A stretch of 64,000 nt of DNA from Clostridium sp. AT4. GTDB lineage: Bacteria > Bacillota > Clostridia > Lachnospirales > Lachnospiraceae. A program made the position numbers and the translations under genes. Position 1 is the first letter of the stretch; each line of letters begins with the position of its first letter. The notes beneath the pieces are model-generated. The model was not told the DNA's origin and searched no databases. It saw nothing but the letters and a program-made list of their open reading frames with translations. Positions 19,630 to 28,311 of this stretch are shown here, piece after piece. The stretch is taken from assembly GCF_001517625.2 (NCBI RefSeq), contig NZ_LN999828.1, positions 1,132,303 to 1,196,302 of the forward strand. Reading direction: 5' to 3'.

Positions 19630-19658
19630 TTGACTGTAAATGAAAATCAGTGTAAACT
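19630..19658 (+). promoter_or_regulatory. Promoter of second LysR gene
   Basis: TTGACT (19630-19635), 17-base spacer, TAAACT (19653-19658). Confidence 0.55.
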
Positions 19659-19697
19659 AACCACGGACTTAAATAAACGACGTGGGAGGAAGATGAA

Positions 19698-20600
19698 ATG
19701 GATATCAAGCAACTGGAGTTTTTTGTGACCGCCTGTGAACGGGGAAGCCTGTCTCAGGCGGCCATTTGTTTATATACTTCCCAGCCAAATGTGAGCAAAA
19801 CGATCCGTTCTCTGGAGCGTGAGTTGGGAAGGCCGCTGCTTGAACGCAGCGGAAAAGGCGTTTCTCCAACGGTTTATGGAGAAACCGTTCTGGAATATGC
19901 AAAAATGATACTGAAAGCAACGGCGACCATTTCCTCTCTAGCGGTTCCGGATATGAAAAACAGTATCCGGATTTCCACTTATCCAAGCAATATGATCGCA
20001 AGGCTTCTGACAGATTTTTATAAAGAATGGGGACATGTGTATTCCATAGAGCACCATGAAGGAACGGTAGAGGACATTACAGAACAGGTACATCAGGGGA
20101 TTTCTGAGATAGGGATCGTTTATGTGGCACAGCATCAGGTTCAGATCTTCCAGCACATTCTATCCCATAAAAACTTGGAATTCATACCGTTAAAGACGAA
20201 GAAAATCTGTCTGTATGTGGGTCCCTGCCATCCTCTGTACCATGAGCAAAGCGTAGACTTTTCTGAGCTTCAGGAGCTGAAATTTGTCCGCGGAGTAAGA
20301 GATTTTTTCTCTATGGAGCACCATCTGGAAACAGTCAGCATGGGCGTGATCGATACGAAAGACCTGAACCATGCGGCCTACACCAACAGCGACCATCTGA
20401 CTGTCAACCTTCTTTTATATACAAATGTATGCAGTCTAGGGCTTGATTTTATGTATGAGCCCTATTCCCAGTATGATTTAAAAGCGCTTCCTATCAATGG
20501 CTGTGAACCATTTTTACAGGTTGGTTATGTAAAAGATCCAGCCCGTATTCTTTCCAGGCAGGCAGGATGGATTCTGGAAAAATTTCATCAAATGCTATAA
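19698..20600 (+). CDS. LysR-family transcriptional regulator next to the nickel operon
   Basis: 300 residues with N-terminal winged helix-turn-helix ('MDIKQLEFFVTACERGSLSQAA', landmark 'SQPNVSKTIRSLE') and effector domain from about residue 90. GGGAGGAAG precedes the ATG. It ends 108 bases before nikA on the same strand, so it is the natural candidate regulator of the nik genes; this is inferred from position. The effector may be nickel-related or a ligand of the substrate. Confidence 0.9.
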   Translation: MDIKQLEFFVTACERGSLSQAAICLYTSQPNVSKTIRSLERELGRPLLERSGKGVSPTVYGETVLEYAKMILKATATISSLAVPDMKNSIRISTYPSNMIARLLTDFYKEWGHVYSIEHHEGTVEDITEQVHQGISEIGIVYVAQHQVQIFQHILSHKNLEFIPLKTKKICLYVGPCHPLYHEQSVDFSELQELKFVRGVRDFFSMEHHLETVSMGVIDTKDLNHAAYTNSDHLTVNLLLYTNVCSLGLDFMYEPYSQYDLKALPINGCEPFLQVGYVKDPARILSRQAGWILEKFHQML

Positions 20601-20601
20601 C

Positions 20602-20664
20602 AATTTGTTATGGGGTTGCAGAACAAATTACTATCTGGTAAGTTGAAACTAACTCTGATACAAT
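20602..20664 (+). promoter_or_regulatory. Candidate operator and -10 box upstream of nikA
   Basis: AATTTGTT (20602-20609) and AACAAATT (20622-20629) form an 8-base inverted repeat with 12-base spacing. A TACAAT box at 20659-20664 has no good -35 partner, which suits an activated promoter. The repeat overlaps the end of the LysR stop region. It does not match the known NikR half-site GTATGA. Confidence 0.4.
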
Positions 20665-20708
20665 AATACAGGTCAGACAAAGTTATAAAATTACTGGAGG
20701 TAAGCACT

Positions 20709-22328
20709 ATGAGAAAAAGATTTCCGGCACTGGTTCTGGGAGGAATCTTGGCGATTGGTCTTTTAAGCGGATGCGGCCAGAAAGAAGCTGCATTATCGGT
20801 CTCAACAGCATCATCGGAATCGGCCGCTTCAGCCAACAGTTCCGATCAGGAACTGGTTTTTGTAAATTATCGTGATATCCGGGATTTAAATCCACATCTG
20901 TATGCAGGAGAAATGTATGCCCAGAGCATTTTGTACGATACTCTGGTGAGCATTACAGAAGACGGATATGAGGGATGCCTGGCAGAAAGCTGGACCATCA
21001 GCGAGGATGGAAAAATATATACATTTAAAATCCGCGATGGAGTTACTTTTTCGGATGGAACCGTCTGCGATGCCAATGCAATCTTAGCGAATTTTAATGC
21101 AATTATTGAGAATAAAGATCGTCATACATGGCTGGAGATGATGAACCTGCTGGTTGGGGTATCGGCTCCGGATGACCATACATTTGTAATAGAATTGAGT
21201 GAAGCCTATTATCCAATGCTTACGGAATTAGGCTGTATCCGTCCTTTTGCCATGATTTCTCCCAATTGCATGATTAACAGAAGTACAAAAGACGGAGTGA
21301 GCAGGTATATCGGAACCGGTCCTTATGTGCTTACTGATTTCGAGACAGATCAATATGCCGTATTTGAGCGCAATGAAAATTACTGGGGAGAAAAGCCTGA
21401 AATTGAAAGGATTACCGTAAAAGTAATTCCCGATAACCAGACCCGTATTATGGCGCTGGAGTCTGGAGAGATCGATCTGATTTTTGGTAAAAATATGCTG
21501 GATGCAGATGCCATCAGTCAGTATGTGGACAGTGATAAATTTGAAGTTGCCCTTTCCGATCCTACCTCTACAAGACATATTGTATTAAACACGACGAATG
21601 AGATTCTCAGTGATACGGCTGTCCGTCAGGCACTGCAGCATGCGACCAACAGAACGGCAATTTCGGAAGGTATTTTTTATGGGCTGGAGCAGCCGGCAGA
21701 TACGCTTTACGCAGCTACGGTTCCTTACTGTGATGTAGAACTGACACCATACGAATATAGTACAGAAACCGCATCCAGTATGTTGGATGAGGCAGGATGG
21801 ATTATGGGAAGCAGTGGCATCAGGGAGAAAGGCGGAAAAAAACTGGAACTGGATTTATTGTATAACAGCGATAGTGTAACGGAAAAAACCATTTCTGAAT
21901 ATCTGCAGAGCGAATACCTGAAGCTTGGAATTTCCCTCAACATACATGGTGAGGAGGAGCAGTCCTACAGGGACAATATGAAAGCAGGCAATTTTGATAT
22001 GGTATTCAACATCTGCTGGGGTATGCCTTACGATCCACAGTCTTCTCTGGCGGCAATGAGAGCGCCGGTTTACGGAGATTTTGCGGCACAGCAGGGACTG
22101 GCAGATAAGAAAGAAATTGATCAGGCAATTACGGATATCCTGACTACCACAGATGAAGAGGAACGTCAGGAACTGTACCGGTTCGTTCTCACCCGTCTCC
22201 ACGAGGATGCCGTATATATTCCTCTGACTTTTGAATGCAACAAGGCGCTTTATACAAAGAATTTACAAGGCGTTCATTTTGGAACAGACCAGTATGATGT
22301 TCCGTTTTCTGACATGTATTTTGAATAA
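20709..22328 (+). CDS. nikA: Nickel ABC transporter substrate-binding lipoprotein
   Basis: A 539-residue family 5 extracellular binding protein. The signal peptide ends in the lipobox 'LLSGC' with lipidated Cys22. It matches NikA over its length: 'DLNPHLYAGEMYAQSILYDTLV', landmark 'LNPHLY'; 'NENYWGEKP'; 'MALESGEIDL'; 'WGMPYDP'; 'QQGLADK'; 'LTRLHEDAVYIPL'. It would capture nickel, probably as a small-molecule complex, outside the membrane. TGGAGGT precedes the ATG. First gene of nikABCDE. Confidence 0.88.
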   Translation: MRKRFPALVLGGILAIGLLSGCGQKEAALSVSTASSESAASANSSDQELVFVNYRDIRDLNPHLYAGEMYAQSILYDTLVSITEDGYEGCLAESWTISEDGKIYTFKIRDGVTFSDGTVCDANAILANFNAIIENKDRHTWLEMMNLLVGVSAPDDHTFVIELSEAYYPMLTELGCIRPFAMISPNCMINRSTKDGVSRYIGTGPYVLTDFETDQYAVFERNENYWGEKPEIERITVKVIPDNQTRIMALESGEIDLIFGKNMLDADAISQYVDSDKFEVALSDPTSTRHIVLNTTNEILSDTAVRQALQHATNRTAISEGIFYGLEQPADTLYAATVPYCDVELTPYEYSTETASSMLDEAGWIMGSSGIREKGGKKLELDLLYNSDSVTEKTISEYLQSEYLKLGISLNIHGEEEQSYRDNMKAGNFDMVFNICWGMPYDPQSSLAAMRAPVYGDFAAQQGLADKKEIDQAITDILTTTDEEERQELYRFVLTRLHEDAVYIPLTFECNKALYTKNLQGVHFGTDQYDVPFSDMYFE

Positions 22329-22333
22329 TCAGG

Positions 22334-22364
22334 AAAAGCCGTTTCTTCTGAGAAGCGGCTTTTT
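22334..22364 (+). terminator. Intergenic terminator/attenuator between nikA and nikB
   Basis: A stem of about 13 pairs (AAAAGCCG... with ...CGGCTTTT, loop TCTG) followed by TTTT. Its place directly after nikA suggests partial termination so that the binding protein is made in excess over the membrane parts. Confidence 0.8.
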
Positions 22365-22407
22365 AAAAGATAAGACCTGAAAATCTATAAGAAAGAGGGG
22401 AAAAGCT

Positions 22408-23346
22408 GTGAAACGATATGTCATTCGCCGTCTGATGATGGCTGTTCCATTGCTGCTTGCGATTTCCTTTATCTGTTTTCTGTTTATCAATCTGATTCCA
22501 TCTAATCCCGCAGAGGTTGCCCTAAGGGTACAGCAAATGCCTGTGATAACAGAAGAGGCCATTGCCAGGATGGAGGAAATGCTTGGTCTGAATAAGCCGT
22601 TTTTGATCCGGTATTTTGACTGGCTTGCAGGATGCCTGCAGGGAGACTTTGGAATCAGCTATGTGAATCCCAAAAGAACCGTAGCCGGAGAAATTTTAAG
22701 ATGTCTTCCGGCCACCCTGCAGCTTGCGGGAGCTTCCTTTGTGATCGTATTGCTTTTGAGTATTCCAATCGGATTTTTGTGTGCAGTATACAAGGATGGA
22801 TGGTTTGATAAGATGATGAGAAGCATTGTCTTTGTTACCACTGCCATGCCTCCTTACTGGGTTGGACTGCTGCTGATGTGGGCAATCGGCGTAAAATTTG
22901 GATGGCTGCCTACCAATGGAAACGGAACATGGAAGCATTTGATCCTTCCTGCATTTACAGTGGCATTAAGCTATATATCGACCTATATCCGGCTGATACG
23001 CAATAATATGCTGGAGAATATGAAACAGGATTATGTCCTTTATGCCAATGTCAGAGGATTATCTCCAAAATCGATCTGGGTAAAGCATGTTCTGAAAAAT
23101 TCCATGCATACCTGCATTGTTGCAATGGGAATGAGTATCCCTCAGCTGATATCAGGTACCATTGTTGTAGAAAATGTATTTTCATGGCCGGGACTTGGAA
23201 CTCTGTGCATCAGTTCTATTTTTAACAGGGATTATCCAGTTATTCAGACCTATGTTTTGCTGATCGGTGTTCTTTTTGTAGTATTTAATTTGATATTTGA
23301 TATCTTGCAGACAGTGTCTGACCCACGGCTGAGAAAGGAGGATTAG
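22408..23346 (+). CDS. nikB: Nickel ABC transporter permease
   Basis: 312-residue inner-membrane permease with six predicted segments and the binding-protein-dependent transport loop near 'YANVRGLSPKSIWVKHVLKN'. It resembles NikB in 'RCLPATLQLAGAS', 'VENVFSWPGLG' and 'SIFNRDYPVIQ'. Start is GTG with AGAGGGG 7 bases upstream. Works with NikC as the channel. Confidence 0.88.
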   Translation: MKRYVIRRLMMAVPLLLAISFICFLFINLIPSNPAEVALRVQQMPVITEEAIARMEEMLGLNKPFLIRYFDWLAGCLQGDFGISYVNPKRTVAGEILRCLPATLQLAGASFVIVLLLSIPIGFLCAVYKDGWFDKMMRSIVFVTTAMPPYWVGLLLMWAIGVKFGWLPTNGNGTWKHLILPAFTVALSYISTYIRLIRNNMLENMKQDYVLYANVRGLSPKSIWVKHVLKNSMHTCIVAMGMSIPQLISGTIVVENVFSWPGLGTLCISSIFNRDYPVIQTYVLLIGVLFVVFNLIFDILQTVSDPRLRKED

Positions 23347-23351
23347 AGAAC

Positions 23352-24176
23352 ATGGTAAAGCGTTTTTTTCAGAACAGAACGGCAGTTTTTACAACATTTG
23401 CAGTTTTGCTCATTGCTCTTATTGGGATTTTTGCTCCGGTTATTGCCCCGAACGATCCCTATGAAACCAATATTATCAATAAGTTTGCTTCCTACAGCGT
23501 CCAGTACCCCCTTGGAACGGATCAGCTGGGCAGATGTGTGCTTTCCCGCATGATCTTTGGAATCCGCCCCACCTTGGGGCTGGCAGCTCTTACTATGGCA
23601 GGAACCATTGGGATTGGGGCAGTCCTGGGCATTATAGCCGGATATTTCAGAGGGATTGCAGAGGAGATTATTATGCGGATCGTAGATGTGATGCTCTCCT
23701 TTCCCAGCCAGATCATGGTATTTGCAGTGGTGGCCCTGCTGGGAATCAGTGTCCAGAATGTGATCATTGCCAATGTGTTTATAAAATGGGCCTGGTATGC
23801 CCGCATGATCCGTACCGGAGTTATGCAGTACAGGGATAAAAATTTTGTACAGTTTTCCAGGTGCGTAGGCATGCCAGAGCGTTTTATCCTGTTCCGTCAT
23901 TTGCTGCCGTCCATCACTTCTGATCTGGCAGTTCTGGCTTCTCTGGACATTGGATGGGCGATTATTAACATCTCTACATTATCTTTTCTGGGACTGGGAG
24001 TTCAGGCACCCACACCAGAATGGGGCGCTATGTTAAATGAGGCTAAGGAGGTTCTGACCAGCAACCCAACTCAGATGCTTGCGCCAGGAATTGCAATCGT
24101 TGCCCTTGTGTGCTGCTTTAATCTGCTGGGAGATGCGATGCGGGACGTTCTTGATCCAAAGGAGGTGGCAAAGTGA
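23352..24176 (+). CDS. nikC: Nickel ABC transporter permease
   Basis: 274-residue second permease. 'NDPYETNIINKFASYSVQYPLGTDQLGRCVLSRMI' region (landmark 'PLGTDQLGRCVLSR') and 'DIGWAIINISTLSFLGLGVQAPTPEWGAML' are typical NikC/DppC sequences. It starts 5 bases after nikB and its stop overlaps the GTG of nikD, so translation is coupled. Confidence 0.88.
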   Translation: MVKRFFQNRTAVFTTFAVLLIALIGIFAPVIAPNDPYETNIINKFASYSVQYPLGTDQLGRCVLSRMIFGIRPTLGLAALTMAGTIGIGAVLGIIAGYFRGIAEEIIMRIVDVMLSFPSQIMVFAVVALLGISVQNVIIANVFIKWAWYARMIRTGVMQYRDKNFVQFSRCVGMPERFILFRHLLPSITSDLAVLASLDIGWAIINISTLSFLGLGVQAPTPEWGAMLNEAKEVLTSNPTQMLAPGIAIVALVCCFNLLGDAMRDVLDPKEVAK

Positions 24177-25012
24177 CACCAGTATTTGAATTGAATCATC
24201 TTCAGGTATCCCTGCGAGGCAAAAAAAGGAATACGGATTTAGTGAAAGGCGTCTCTTTTTCGGTAAAGCCGGGGGAGTGCCTGGGAATTTTGGGGGAATC
24301 AGGAAGCGGAAAATCCATGTCAATTAAGGCAGCCATGGGGCTTCTTGATAAGAATTTTGTTGTTTCCGGAAGCGCGAAATTTCAGGGGGATGAGCTGGTT
24401 GGGAAAAATGCAGAGCAGCTGCGCAGGCTGAGAGGCGGGCAGGTTGGAATCGTACTGCAAAATCCCATGACCTGTTTCGATCCTCTGTACCGTATCGGAA
24501 ACCAGATTGCAGAAACATTTGCAGCTCATCAAAAATGGGATGCCGGAGAAATAAAAGAGAGATCCATTGAAATGTTAGATAAAATGCAGATCCGAAATCC
24601 AGAGGAGGCACTGGAAAAATATCCACACCAGCTTTCCGGCGGAATGCTGCAGCGTATTATGATTGGAATTGCCATGTCCATGGAGCCGTCTCTGCTGATT
24701 GCAGATGAGCCCACCACTGCAATCGATGCCATTACACAGTTTGATATTTTAAATGAATTTGCAGCCATTAAACAAAAGCATAAGACCGCGATGATCTTTA
24801 TTTCTCACGACCTTAATGCTGTTTCGCAGATAGCAGATAAAATTGTGGTTCTGAACCAGGGAACAGTAGTGGATCAGGGGGATTTCCATCACATTATCCA
24901 CCATGCGGCAGATCCGTATACAAGGCTGTTGATTGAAAAACGGACGGATGTTATGAGAAAATACAGACAGGCGCTGGAAGGAGGAGAGTGCAGTCATGCT
25001 CAAGCTGGATAA
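24173..25012 (+). CDS. nikD: Nickel ABC transporter ATPase
   Basis: 279-residue ATP-binding subunit: Walker A 'GESGSGKS', Q-loop, signature 'LSGGMLQRIMIG' and Walker B 'LLIADEPTTAID'. GTG start overlapping nikC, with AAGGAGGT upstream. Overlaps nikE by 17 bases. Confidence 0.88.
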   Translation: MTPVFELNHLQVSLRGKKRNTDLVKGVSFSVKPGECLGILGESGSGKSMSIKAAMGLLDKNFVVSGSAKFQGDELVGKNAEQLRRLRGGQVGIVLQNPMTCFDPLYRIGNQIAETFAAHQKWDAGEIKERSIEMLDKMQIRNPEEALEKYPHQLSGGMLQRIMIGIAMSMEPSLLIADEPTTAIDAITQFDILNEFAAIKQKHKTAMIFISHDLNAVSQIADKIVVLNQGTVVDQGDFHHIIHHAADPYTRLLIEKRTDVMRKYRQALEGGECSHAQAG

Positions 25013-25790
25013 GATATGCGTCAGCTTCCGCAGGGAATGCCAAGACAAGCTGTTTGGACATACAAAACAGCAGGTTTTATTTGATGTATCAGCGGAGGTG
25101 AAAAAAGGAACCTGCCTGGGGATTCTGGGTGAATCCGGAAGTGGAAAATCTACTATGGGCAGGGTGTTATGCGGACTTTTAAAACCGGATTCGGGAACCG
25201 TATTCCTCAATGGAGTTTCCGTATACGGTTCAAAACAGGGACGTAAGAATCTGCAGGATCGGTTAAGTATTGTTTTTCAGGACTATACAACCTCAGCCAA
25301 TCCCCGTTTCAGAGTGGCGGATATTTTGAAGGAAGGCCTCTTTGTCCGTCAAAGACGAGAGAGGAAAAAGCTGAATCAGGAAAAGGAGATCCGCCGGCTG
25401 CTTGAGCTGGTAGGCCTGTCCTATGACTTTGCCGGTCGGTTTCCCCATGAACTGTCAGGAGGCCAGCTTCAGCGGATCTGCATTGCCCGGGCGGTTGCGT
25501 GTAAACCGGAGTTGATCTTATTTGATGAGGCGATTTCCTCACTAGATGCCCATACCCAGGTTCAGATCATGGATCTTTTGCTTGATTTAAAGGAAAAGCT
25601 TGGATTGACCTATATTTTCATTACCCATGATCTTACATCTATAACCTATCTTTGTGATGATGTGCTGTTTTTGTACCAGGGAAGGGTGACAGAGTATCTT
25701 CCGGTAAAGCAGCTAAGCGAAGCAAAGGATATCTATGCCAGAAAGCTTTTAGAATCTATTATCGTTTTTGACACAGAGGAGGCATCATGA
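24996..25790 (+). CDS. nikE: Nickel ABC transporter ATPase
   Basis: 264-residue second ATPase: Walker A 'GESGSGKST', signature 'LSGGQLQRICIARAV', Walker B 'LILFDEAISSLD'. GGAGGAG precedes the start inside nikD. Pairs with NikD as the energising heterodimer. Confidence 0.88.
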   Translation: MLKLDKICVSFRRECQDKLFGHTKQQVLFDVSAEVKKGTCLGILGESGSGKSTMGRVLCGLLKPDSGTVFLNGVSVYGSKQGRKNLQDRLSIVFQDYTTSANPRFRVADILKEGLFVRQRRERKKLNQEKEIRRLLELVGLSYDFAGRFPHELSGGQLQRICIARAVACKPELILFDEAISSLDAHTQVQIMDLLLDLKEKLGLTYIFITHDLTSITYLCDDVLFLYQGRVTEYLPVKQLSEAKDIYARKLLESIIVFDTEEAS

Positions 25791-26719
25791 TCGTTTGCGG
25801 ATACGAGATACAGGCGGGGGAAAAGAAACATATAAAAATTCCGGTCTTACAGGCGGAGGCAATGGAAGGAATTTGTATCTGTGGAAAAAATCAGGGAAAA
25901 ACTCTGGTCATAACGGCAGGAGTTCACGGCTGCGAGTATGTGGGGATAGAAGCAGCGAAGCGAATGGCTGAGTTTCTTGACCCCATGGAATTGGCGGGAA
26001 ACGTGATATTGATCCCTCTCGTAAACAGGGGCGGATTTTTTGACGGCAGAAAGCAGGTGGTTCCGGAGGATGAAAAAAATTTAAACAGGGTTTTCCCTGG
26101 AAAATCGAATGGAACGATTTCTGAACGGATTGCTTATACCATGGAAGAATATATCTATCCCTGTGCAGATTTTCTGATTGATCTTCACAGCGGAGACAGC
26201 AATGAAGATTTGATTCCTCTTGTTTTTTATCCCACAAAGGGAGAGAAGGCGGTTAATGATAAAGCATTACAGGCAGCCAAAGTATTATCCGTACCTTACA
26301 GGGTAAGCTCTCAGGCGAAAAATGGATTATACAGCTGGGCCGTACAGAAGGGGATTCCGTCTCTTTTGATCGAACGGGGTTCAGGCGGTCTGTGGTCGGA
26401 GAATGAAGTGGAGCGGTGTATGGAGGATATGCACCGCATTATGGCATTTCTTGGGATAAAACAGGGTTCATATGAAAAAACATCGCAGGCAGATATAAAA
26501 GAAGCCGTTTATGAGGAGGCAGTCTCTGACGGCTTTTGGTATCCCTCTATTACAGCGGGGAAGCGGGTATGCTGTGGAGAAAAGTTTGGGGTTTTTGAAG
26601 CTTATGCGGATGGGAAACGAACGGAGCTTTGTGCAAAATTCGATGGAGTTGTCTTGTATCATACGACAGCGTTGGGAGTAAGGGCTGGCGAGGCATTGGC
26701 TGCATATGGGAAGATATAA
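25787..26719 (+). CDS. Zinc-dependent AstE/aspartoacylase-family hydrolase at end of nik operon
   Basis: 310 residues of the succinylglutamate desuccinylase/aspartoacylase (M14-like) fold. Probable zinc ligands are His47 and Glu50 ('GVHGCEY') and His134 ('IDLHSGD'), with 'NLNRVFPG' between them. The start overlaps the nikE stop (ATGA), so it belongs to the operon. Family members cleave N-acyl or peptide bonds. A role in releasing nickel from, or recycling, an imported chelator such as an acyl-amino acid or small peptide is inferred from context; no such gene is known to me as a standard nik part. Confidence 0.8.
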   Translation: MIVCGYEIQAGEKKHIKIPVLQAEAMEGICICGKNQGKTLVITAGVHGCEYVGIEAAKRMAEFLDPMELAGNVILIPLVNRGGFFDGRKQVVPEDEKNLNRVFPGKSNGTISERIAYTMEEYIYPCADFLIDLHSGDSNEDLIPLVFYPTKGEKAVNDKALQAAKVLSVPYRVSSQAKNGLYSWAVQKGIPSLLIERGSGGLWSENEVERCMEDMHRIMAFLGIKQGSYEKTSQADIKEAVYEEAVSDGFWYPSITAGKRVCCGEKFGVFEAYADGKRTELCAKFDGVVLYHTTALGVRAGEALAAYGKI

Positions 26720-26740
26720 GTGCAGAAGGATGTTGCGATC

Positions 26741-26776
26741 GGGTGTGCAGTTTTTATATCTGCACACCCTGTTTTA
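26741..26776 (+). terminator. Intrinsic terminator of the nik operon
   Basis: GGGTGTGCAG (26741-26750) pairs perfectly with CTGCACACCC (26760-26769), followed by TGTTTTA. A group II intron begins 7 bases after it. Confidence 0.9.
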
Positions 26777-26782
26777 TGGATG

Positions 26783-27696
26783 GTGCGCCTAGCGGCGCAC
26801 GTTTCTAACGGGTTAAAGTCCCGAATCCGCCCGGTAGTGGGAAGGATATAGCCGAAGGCAAGGGTGTCCATCGTGAGGTGGGATCTGAAGGAAGCTGGAT
26901 GTGAGGAACATACTAACTCACGGGCAACTCTCTGGTCTGACGAACAGAAATCTCATATGAGGTCATGCATGAGGGTAAGGCTGCCATCCAAGTCGAAGTC
27001 CAATAACTACACGGAATCATGCATGATAGATGAGGCAGATGGATGGAGAGGAAGAAACGTGTGGTACCTAGGGAGGTCTGTGCGGCACGCCTTGAAAGAG
27101 GTAACCATTACATAAAGCAATGCTGAACGCACAGAAGTCAGCAGAGGTCATAGTAGCCGAGAGGTGAAGGACCGAATCAGTAGGAGTCTTGAGTATGACC
27201 GAGAAAGGAGGAATGACCGTCTATGGCAGAAAACATTGAAAACAATGGCTGTTCGCAAAGAGATAATGCGGAACATGAAGGGTATGTGAAAGCGTCTAGG
27301 TCATTCAATCGGATATGGAAAGAAAGAGACAGTGCACAGCCGAGACTTTTGGAAGCGATACTGTATAAAGACAACTTTAACAGAGCGTATAAGAGAGTTA
27401 AGGCAAACAAGGGAGCGCCAGGAATTGCTGGCATGACCATTGAGGAGGCTCTTCCATATTTAAAGGAACATCAACGAGAGATAACCGACCGCATTTATCG
27501 TGGAAAGTATACTCCGTCTCCAGTAAGATGAGTTGAGATTCCCAAATCAGATGGTGGTGTGCGAAAGCTTGGCATACCAACAGTGCTAGACCGTACACTT
27601 CAACAGACAATAACCCAACAGTTAGTGCCAATCTATGAACCACTGTTTGCAGAGGGTAGCTATGGCTATCGTCCGAACAGAAGTGCAAAAGAGGCA
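26783..27696 (+). mobile_element. 5' fragment of a group II intron
   Basis: Starts with GTGCGCC, matching the conserved intron 5' end GTGYG, followed by about 440 bases of structured non-coding sequence and then a reverse transcriptase frame. The 3' part, including the rest of the protein and ribozyme domains V and VI, is missing: similarity stops near 27696. Placement directly downstream of an intrinsic terminator hairpin is typical for bacterial class C introns. The fragment cannot splice or move by itself. Confidence 0.8.
27223..27696 (+). pseudogene. ltrA: Group II intron reverse transcriptase/maturase, broken
   Basis: ATG 27223 with AAAGGAGG upstream opens 102 codons of a LtrA-type protein ('RAYKRVKANKGAPGIAGMT', 'IYRGKYTPSPVR'). 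An in-frame TGA at 27529-27531 interrupts it where relatives have Arg. The same frame goes on with 'VEIPKSDGGVRKLGIPT', 'LQQTITQQLVPIYEPLF' and 'SYGYRPNRSAKEA', reverse transcriptase motifs 0-1, then ends at the deletion junction near 27696. Two independent lesions, so inactive. Confidence 0.88.
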
Positions 27697-27838
27697 AGTG
27701 CCGTTTGGTAATGGAAATCGGGGCTTTCTCAATCTCGCTGGCCCACACCGAGCGGATTCCGCACCGGGAGGCAGCAAGGGGAAAGATCCCGATCCCGTCA
27801 AACAGACTTCCCAGCTTAATGTCAGGTATTTCTGCCAT
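27693..27838 (-). pseudogene. N-terminal fragment of a DNA cytosine-5 methyltransferase
   Basis: From ATG 27838 about 48 codons match the start of element-borne C5 methyltransferases: 'LGSLFDGIGIFPLAASRCG', 'WASEIEKAPISITKRH'. The match stops at the junction with the intron fragment, near a shared GGCA at 27693-27696. The SAM-binding 'DGIG' is kept but the catalytic PCQ motif is gone. Its start overlaps the end of the next gene, as expected in an integrative element operon. Confidence 0.8.
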
Positions 27839-28166
27839 GTCCTTTTACTGCCAGGACGCCCTCTAAAGTCGTTGCCGCAATGCCAAGCCTTCCGGCAACT
27901 GCAATATCGTTTTTCACATCTTCATCCACTGTTTCCCCGCAGACAATCAGCGTATGGGAACGGCGGAGCATATCCCGGGCCATGTCAATCCCGGCTTTGT
28001 GTTCCTCGGGTACGCTGTCGTCTAAAAACAGCGGAAGGTAGATCAGCGGACAGATGGGAGAAAATCCCGCCTCATAAGCAAGGCGGCAGTAGCCCGCCGC
28101 CAGTTCCATGTCGATTTCCGGTTGTCCGCTCCATGCGGCAGTCAGATATGCTAAGGGTCGTTTCAT
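27822..28166 (-). CDS. Small conserved protein of integrative elements (DUF7768/DUF4406-like)
   Basis: 114 residues, with 'AYLTAAWSG' at the start, 'PLIYLPLFLDDSVPEEHKAGIDMA' region and 'LIVCGETVDEDVKNDIAVA'. Such proteins occur in Tn1549-like conjugative elements and resemble nucleoside 2-deoxyribosyltransferase-like folds; function unknown. GGAGG lies 8 bases upstream of the ATG. It appears intact, but its element is not, so it is a stranded passenger. Confidence 0.65.
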   Translation of the reverse strand: MKRPLAYLTAAWSGQPEIDMELAAGYCRLAYEAGFSPICPLIYLPLFLDDSVPEEHKAGIDMARDMLRRSHTLIVCGETVDEDVKNDIAVAGRLGIAATTLEGVLAVKGHGRNT

Positions 28167-28225
28167 TGAATAACCTCCGTTTCTTCTTATATAGAATGGG
28201 TATCAGCAAGGTTCGCCTTTCCCCT

Positions 28226-28311
28226 CCGCCCCTTTCCCCGGAAAGGGGGACGGCTCTGGAGAATTTATATCCCCGTCGCTTGACTGTGTAAAAGCATAAC
28301 TGGCGACGGGG
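28226..28311. repeat. Two inverted repeats at the edge of the element fragment
   Basis: A GC-rich hairpin at about 28226-28253 (CCGCCCCTTTCC with its near complement) is followed by CCCCGTCGC (28271-28279) and GCGACGGGG (28303-28311). They lie between the element passenger gene and the truncated host gene. They could be a terminator and an element end, or leftovers of the deletion; no T run follows either. Confidence 0.45.

Noticed and set aside
27398-27838. Reading the methyltransferase frame as a 146-residue intact protein
   Set aside because: Only the first about 48 residues match the family; the rest is antisense of the intron RT.
27635-28291. 218-residue plus-strand frame across the element scar
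   Set aside because: Antisense to the methyltransferase fragment and the DUF7768-like gene; low-quality composition.
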